From contig VGPP01000029.1 of assembly GCA_016882585.1 (NCBI GenBank), forward strand, positions 1-15,407: a DNA stretch of 15,407 nucleotides. The letters are read 5' to 3'. The notes under the pieces are model-generated. The model was not told the DNA's origin and did not search any database. It worked only from the letters and a program-made list of their open reading frames with translations. The stretch's first letter is position 1; each line of letters begins with the position of its first letter. Position numbers and translations under genes: made by a program. Below, piece by piece: positions 13,177 through 15,407 of the stretch. Source of the stretch: Cyanobacteria bacterium M_surface_7_m2_037 (GTDB lineage Bacteria > Cyanobacteriota > Cyanobacteriia > PCC-6307 > Cyanobiaceae).

Positions 13177-14190
13177 ATGGGTTCCGCATCAATTCGCCGG
13201 CGTTATGTAAGCGCTTTTGCGTCAGCATTGTTATTGGCCCTGGTTATTCCAGCAGCCGGTGTTGCCCGGGATGGTGGCGGCGGCCACGGCGGTGGCCATG
13301 GTGGTGGCGGTTTTCACGGCGATGGCGGTGGTTTTCATAGCGGCGGCGGCGGTGGTTTTCGTGATGGCGGTGCTCGCGATGCTGGTCGGCGCGATGGTGG
13401 CGGCTATCGGGCAGCCGGTGGCTATCACCACGCGTACGGCGGCGGTGCTCGCACACCTGCGCTGAACCACAACATCAGCCGCGACGACTACAACCGCGCC
13501 ACCAACGGCGGACGCGATCGCTTTGATGCCAACCGTCTGGGTTGGGGCAATCGCAATTGGAATGACGGTGATTGGCGCGGCAACAACTGGCGCGGTGATC
13601 AGTGGGGCGGTGATCGCTGGGGGTATGACAACTGGGGTAATCGCTGGAATGGTGGTTGGAACAACAATTGGAACAACGGTGGCTTTTGGGGCGATCGGCC
13701 CTGGAGCTATGGCTGGTACAACTGGTCGCCCAACACCTGGGGCTGGTGGGGCGGTAACGCTGAGGGCTGGGGTTTGGCTGGGCTGGCCACCGGTGCCGTG
13801 ATCACTGATCTGGTGAACAACGCCAGCGATCAGCAGTCGCCGGTGATCGAGGTGCCAGACAGCAACTATCAGCTCAATTACGGCACGGTTGACGCCGTGG
13901 GCAACAGCGGTGCCAACTTCAGCTATTCGGTGGCCAGCAGCCCACCGGTGCAGGGTGGCGCCAACTGTCAGGAGGGGCTACTGGATGGCCAGGTTCCCTC
14001 CACGGCCGCCCAGGCGCAGCTGCTCAATGCGGCCTGTCAGGTGGCCTACGGCCCGGATCCCAAGGGCACTCCGCTGCCACGCCTGTGGACACCCTCTCCT
14101 GCGGTGCGCGAGTGGTTGCTGCTCCTGCTGGGCGGCGGCATTGGCTTCGGTGGCTATGCGCTCTACAAGCGAACCCAGAAACCCTCTTGA
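13177..14190 (+). CDS. Exported Gly/His- and Trp/Asn/Gly-rich protein with C-terminal membrane anchor
   Basis: I do not recognise a named family. The 337-residue product has a signal peptide (RRRY, then hydrophobic residues 11-28, cleavage near Ala30), a Gly/His/Phe-rich tract (31-90) and a Trp/Asn/Gly/Arg-rich tract (120-197). A glycine-zipper-like hydrophobic segment (GLAGLATGAVITDLV, 199-213) comes next, and then a conserved domain (SPVIEVPDSNYQLNYGTV through ANCQEGLL to AACQVAYG) with cysteines 264 and 287. It ends with a membrane helix (about 313-330, WLLLLLGGGIGFGGYALY) and a KRTQK basic tail, suggesting a surface protein held in the membrane. A GTG at 13150 would add nine residues, but ATG 13177 gives a better signal peptide. 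It is followed 85 bp later by a paralog lacking the anchor. The role is unknown; an envelope or matrix function is a guess. Confidence 0.78.
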   Translation: MGSASIRRRYVSAFASALLLALVIPAAGVARDGGGGHGGGHGGGGFHGDGGGFHSGGGGGFRDGGARDAGRRDGGGYRAAGGYHHAYGGGARTPALNHNISRDDYNRATNGGRDRFDANRLGWGNRNWNDGDWRGNNWRGDQWGGDRWGYDNWGNRWNGGWNNNWNNGGFWGDRPWSYGWYNWSPNTWGWWGGNAEGWGLAGLATGAVITDLVNNASDQQSPVIEVPDSNYQLNYGTVDAVGNSGANFSYSVASSPPVQGGANCQEGLLDGQVPSTAAQAQLLNAACQVAYGPDPKGTPLPRLWTPSPAVREWLLLLLGGGIGFGGYALYKRTQKPS

Positions 14191-14207
14191 AGATTGTGTG
14201 ACAGTCC

Positions 14208-14223
14208 GCTGCAGAACTGCAGC
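14208..14223. repeat. Palindrome between the two Gly-rich paralogs
   Basis: GCTGCAG-AA-CTGCAGC is a perfect dyad with 7-bp arms and a 2-bp centre in the 85-bp gap between the tandem paralogs. The centre is too tight for a 7-bp RNA hairpin, so a protein-binding site for the second gene is more likely than a terminator. Function is inferred. Confidence 0.45.
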
Positions 14224-14275
14224 TTGGATGGTCACGATTAGGGAGTTGTTGCGCTGGGTTTGCCAGCTTCGTTGA

Positions 14276-15001
14276 ATGCGTCGATCTTCACGCTGTTCAG
14301 CAGCTCTTCTCTCTGCCTTGCTGCTTGGAACCATCGCCTCGCCGATGCTGGCCCACGCCCGTGGCGGCGGCGGTGGGCACGGTGGTGGTGGTTTTCATGG
14401 CGGTGGTGGCGGCCGCAGTTGGGGTGGTGCCGGCCGTGATGGGCGCAGCTGGGGCGGCGGCAACTACCACTTCCAGAACAACGACTGGCAGCGGGGCTAT
14501 CAGGGTGATCACCCGATGTATGGAGCTGGCACCCGCGACAGCTTCAACAACGATCGGGTGAATGTGAATAACAACTTCTACCGCCGTGATTACAACGGCT
14601 GGAACAACAACTGGCGCAACGGCGGCTACTGGAACAACCGCCCCTGGAACCACGGCTGGTACAACGGCTGGGGTGGCTGGGGCTGGTGGGGCGGCAACGC
14701 CGCTGCCTGGGGCATTGCCGGTTTGGCGACCGGAGCCGCGATTACCGGCCTGGTGGATGCGGCGTCTAACAACAGCTCACCGGTGATTGTGGTGCCCAAC
14801 ACCAGCTACGAGCTCAACTACGGCTCCGTGGAGGGTGTGGGCAGCTATGGCGTCAGCTTCAACTACAACGTGGATGGCAACAACCTGATGGGCGCCGCCA
14901 ATTGCCAGCAAGGCCTGCTGAATGGCCAGGTGCCTGGTACGGCTGATCAGGCTCAGCTCCTCAATGCTGTTTGCCAGGTGGCCTACGGCTCAGGCAACTG
15001 A
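14276..15001 (+). CDS. Exported Gly/His- and Trp/Asn/Gly-rich protein, paralog without anchor
   Basis: The 241-residue product is a shorter tandem paralog of the preceding protein. It has a signal peptide (MRRSSR, hydrophobic core, cleavage near AHA at 26-28), a Gly/His-rich stretch (29-62) and an Asn/Trp/Gly tract (90-142), then the hydrophobic GIAGLATGAAITGLV (146-160). The shared domain follows, from SPVIVVPNTSYELNYGSV to ANCQQGLL (Cys210) and AVCQVAYG (Cys233). It ends there, without the membrane helix of its neighbour, so it should be released to the periplasm or outside. The two genes clearly arose by duplication. The 3' end overlaps the convergent small gene by 19 bp. Function is unknown. 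Confidence 0.82.
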   Translation: MRRSSRCSAALLSALLLGTIASPMLAHARGGGGGHGGGGFHGGGGGRSWGGAGRDGRSWGGGNYHFQNNDWQRGYQGDHPMYGAGTRDSFNNDRVNVNNNFYRRDYNGWNNNWRNGGYWNNRPWNHGWYNGWGGWGWWGGNAAAWGIAGLATGAAITGLVDAASNNSSPVIVVPNTSYELNYGSVEGVGSYGVSFNYNVDGNNLMGAANCQQGLLNGQVPGTADQAQLLNAVCQVAYGSGN

Positions 15002-15366
15002 GGTTGATTGCCGGTTGATCCCCCTGTGATCGGCAGGGGGACAGCCCCACTGTTTTGCCCGCACAAACGGGTGGGACAGCCATCGCTGCCGTAGATCGCG
15101 TCGTTGGGAGAAAGGCAGCCGAGTTTGTTTTTGGCGGCCACCTCCGAGGGTGGCAGGCGCATCGGCTGGACGTCGCCGCTGCCCACGATCGCCGGGCAGC
15201 TGCTGGCCGGCAGGATCGGCTGGCCAGGCTTGAACACCGCTGGTGTGCCGCCACCACGGATCAGTTGCAAGGCCGGATCGTTTGTGGTGGGTTGGGCCAG
15301 AGCGCTGCTGCCGAGCAGCAGCAGCGGCAGCGCCGCGGCGCCCAGGTGTCGAGATGCGCTCGCCAT
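14983..15366 (-). CDS. Small exported protein with four cysteines, unknown function
   Basis: The 127-residue product starts MASASRHLGAAALPLLLLGSSALA, a good signal peptide with cleavage after residue 24. The mature protein is Pro/Gly-rich with cysteines at 57, 84, 97 and 102, an even number that would allow two disulfides in the periplasm. I do not recognise the family. The segment LPPSEVAAKNKLGCLSPNDAIYGSDGCPTRLCG is the most distinctive part. It converges on the second Gly-rich paralog, with a 19-bp overlap of coding ends, and a candidate plus-strand terminator lies within its coding region. Its position suggests it belongs with the exported-protein group. Confidence 0.75.
   Translation of the reverse strand: MASASRHLGAAALPLLLLGSSALAQPTTNDPALQLIRGGGTPAVFKPGQPILPASSCPAIVGSGDVQPMRLPPSEVAAKNKLGCLSPNDAIYGSDGCPTRLCGQNSGAVPLPITGGSTGNQPQLPEP
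15020..15056 (+). terminator. Candidate terminator of the second Gly-rich paralog, with an alternative hairpin
   Basis: CAGGGG (15034-15040) can pair with CCCC-A-CTG (15045-15052) around an ACAG loop and is followed by TTTT (15053-15056), a plausible intrinsic terminator 33 nt after the stop codon of the 14276-15001 gene. The same G-rich arm can instead pair with CCCCCTG at 15020-15026, a perfect 7-bp stem. The two structures exclude each other. Both lie inside the convergent minus-strand gene. Confidence 0.45.
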
Positions 15367-15407
15367 GATGGCGCTGCAGTGCGGCCCCAGTGTGGCGGAT
15401 GGATCAG

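Noticed and set aside
13514..13521. A perfect GCGATCGC (HIP1) octamer
   Set aside because: I noticed only one in the window, about what chance gives at this base composition, so it is not evidence for HIP1 enrichment.

Overview
This is a GC-rich, densely packed bacterial chromosomal segment. It most resembles a picocyanobacterium of the Synechococcus/Cyanobium group. I infer this from the gene set (a cyanobacterial-type soluble pyrophosphatase, a DUF2721 membrane protein, a YjbQ protein next to a DUF861-type cupin and a pterin dehydratase, a ClpB1-like disaggregase) and the style of the proteins; nothing here proves the species. I see no rRNA, tRNA, CRISPR array, transposase, integrase or phage gene, so it reads as ordinary chromosome with one lineage-specific patch at the right end.

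Layout. A ClC-type anion transporter gene (+, 30-1979) faces a leftward cluster of an OsmC-like protein, an M32 carboxypeptidase and inorganic pyrophosphatase (4623-2021). A strong terminator for that cluster lies inside the last codons of the ClC gene. Next comes a DUF2721 membrane-protein gene (+, 4726-5148), cut in two by an in-frame TAG whose bases also form a Shine-Dalgarno-like AGGA for an immediate restart. Two leftward genes follow, an EF-hand-bearing protein and a DCC-family thiol-disulfide protein. A short divergent region carrying a perfect CRP-type palindrome separates them from a tight rightward run of yjbQ, a cupin, a pterin-carbinolamine dehydratase and a frameshifted membrane protein resembling the GAP family (6570-8266). 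A leftward pair, clpB and an MscS-type channel (12564-8252), looks like a protein-folding and osmotic stress unit.

Right end (12700-15366). Four genes for exported proteins lie together. In the middle are two tandem paralogs with signal peptides, Gly/His-rich and Trp/Asn/Gly-rich low-complexity regions, a glycine-zipper-like hydrophobic segment and a shared C-terminal domain with two cysteines. Only the first has a C-terminal membrane anchor. On either side is a small leftward gene for a cysteine-containing exported protein. I cannot assign a function to any of the four. They are the least explained and most interesting part of the window.

Four genes have uncertain 5' ends: the ClC frame is open to the window edge, and the pyrophosphatase, EF-hand and DCC genes each have competing or awkward starts, explained in their entries.
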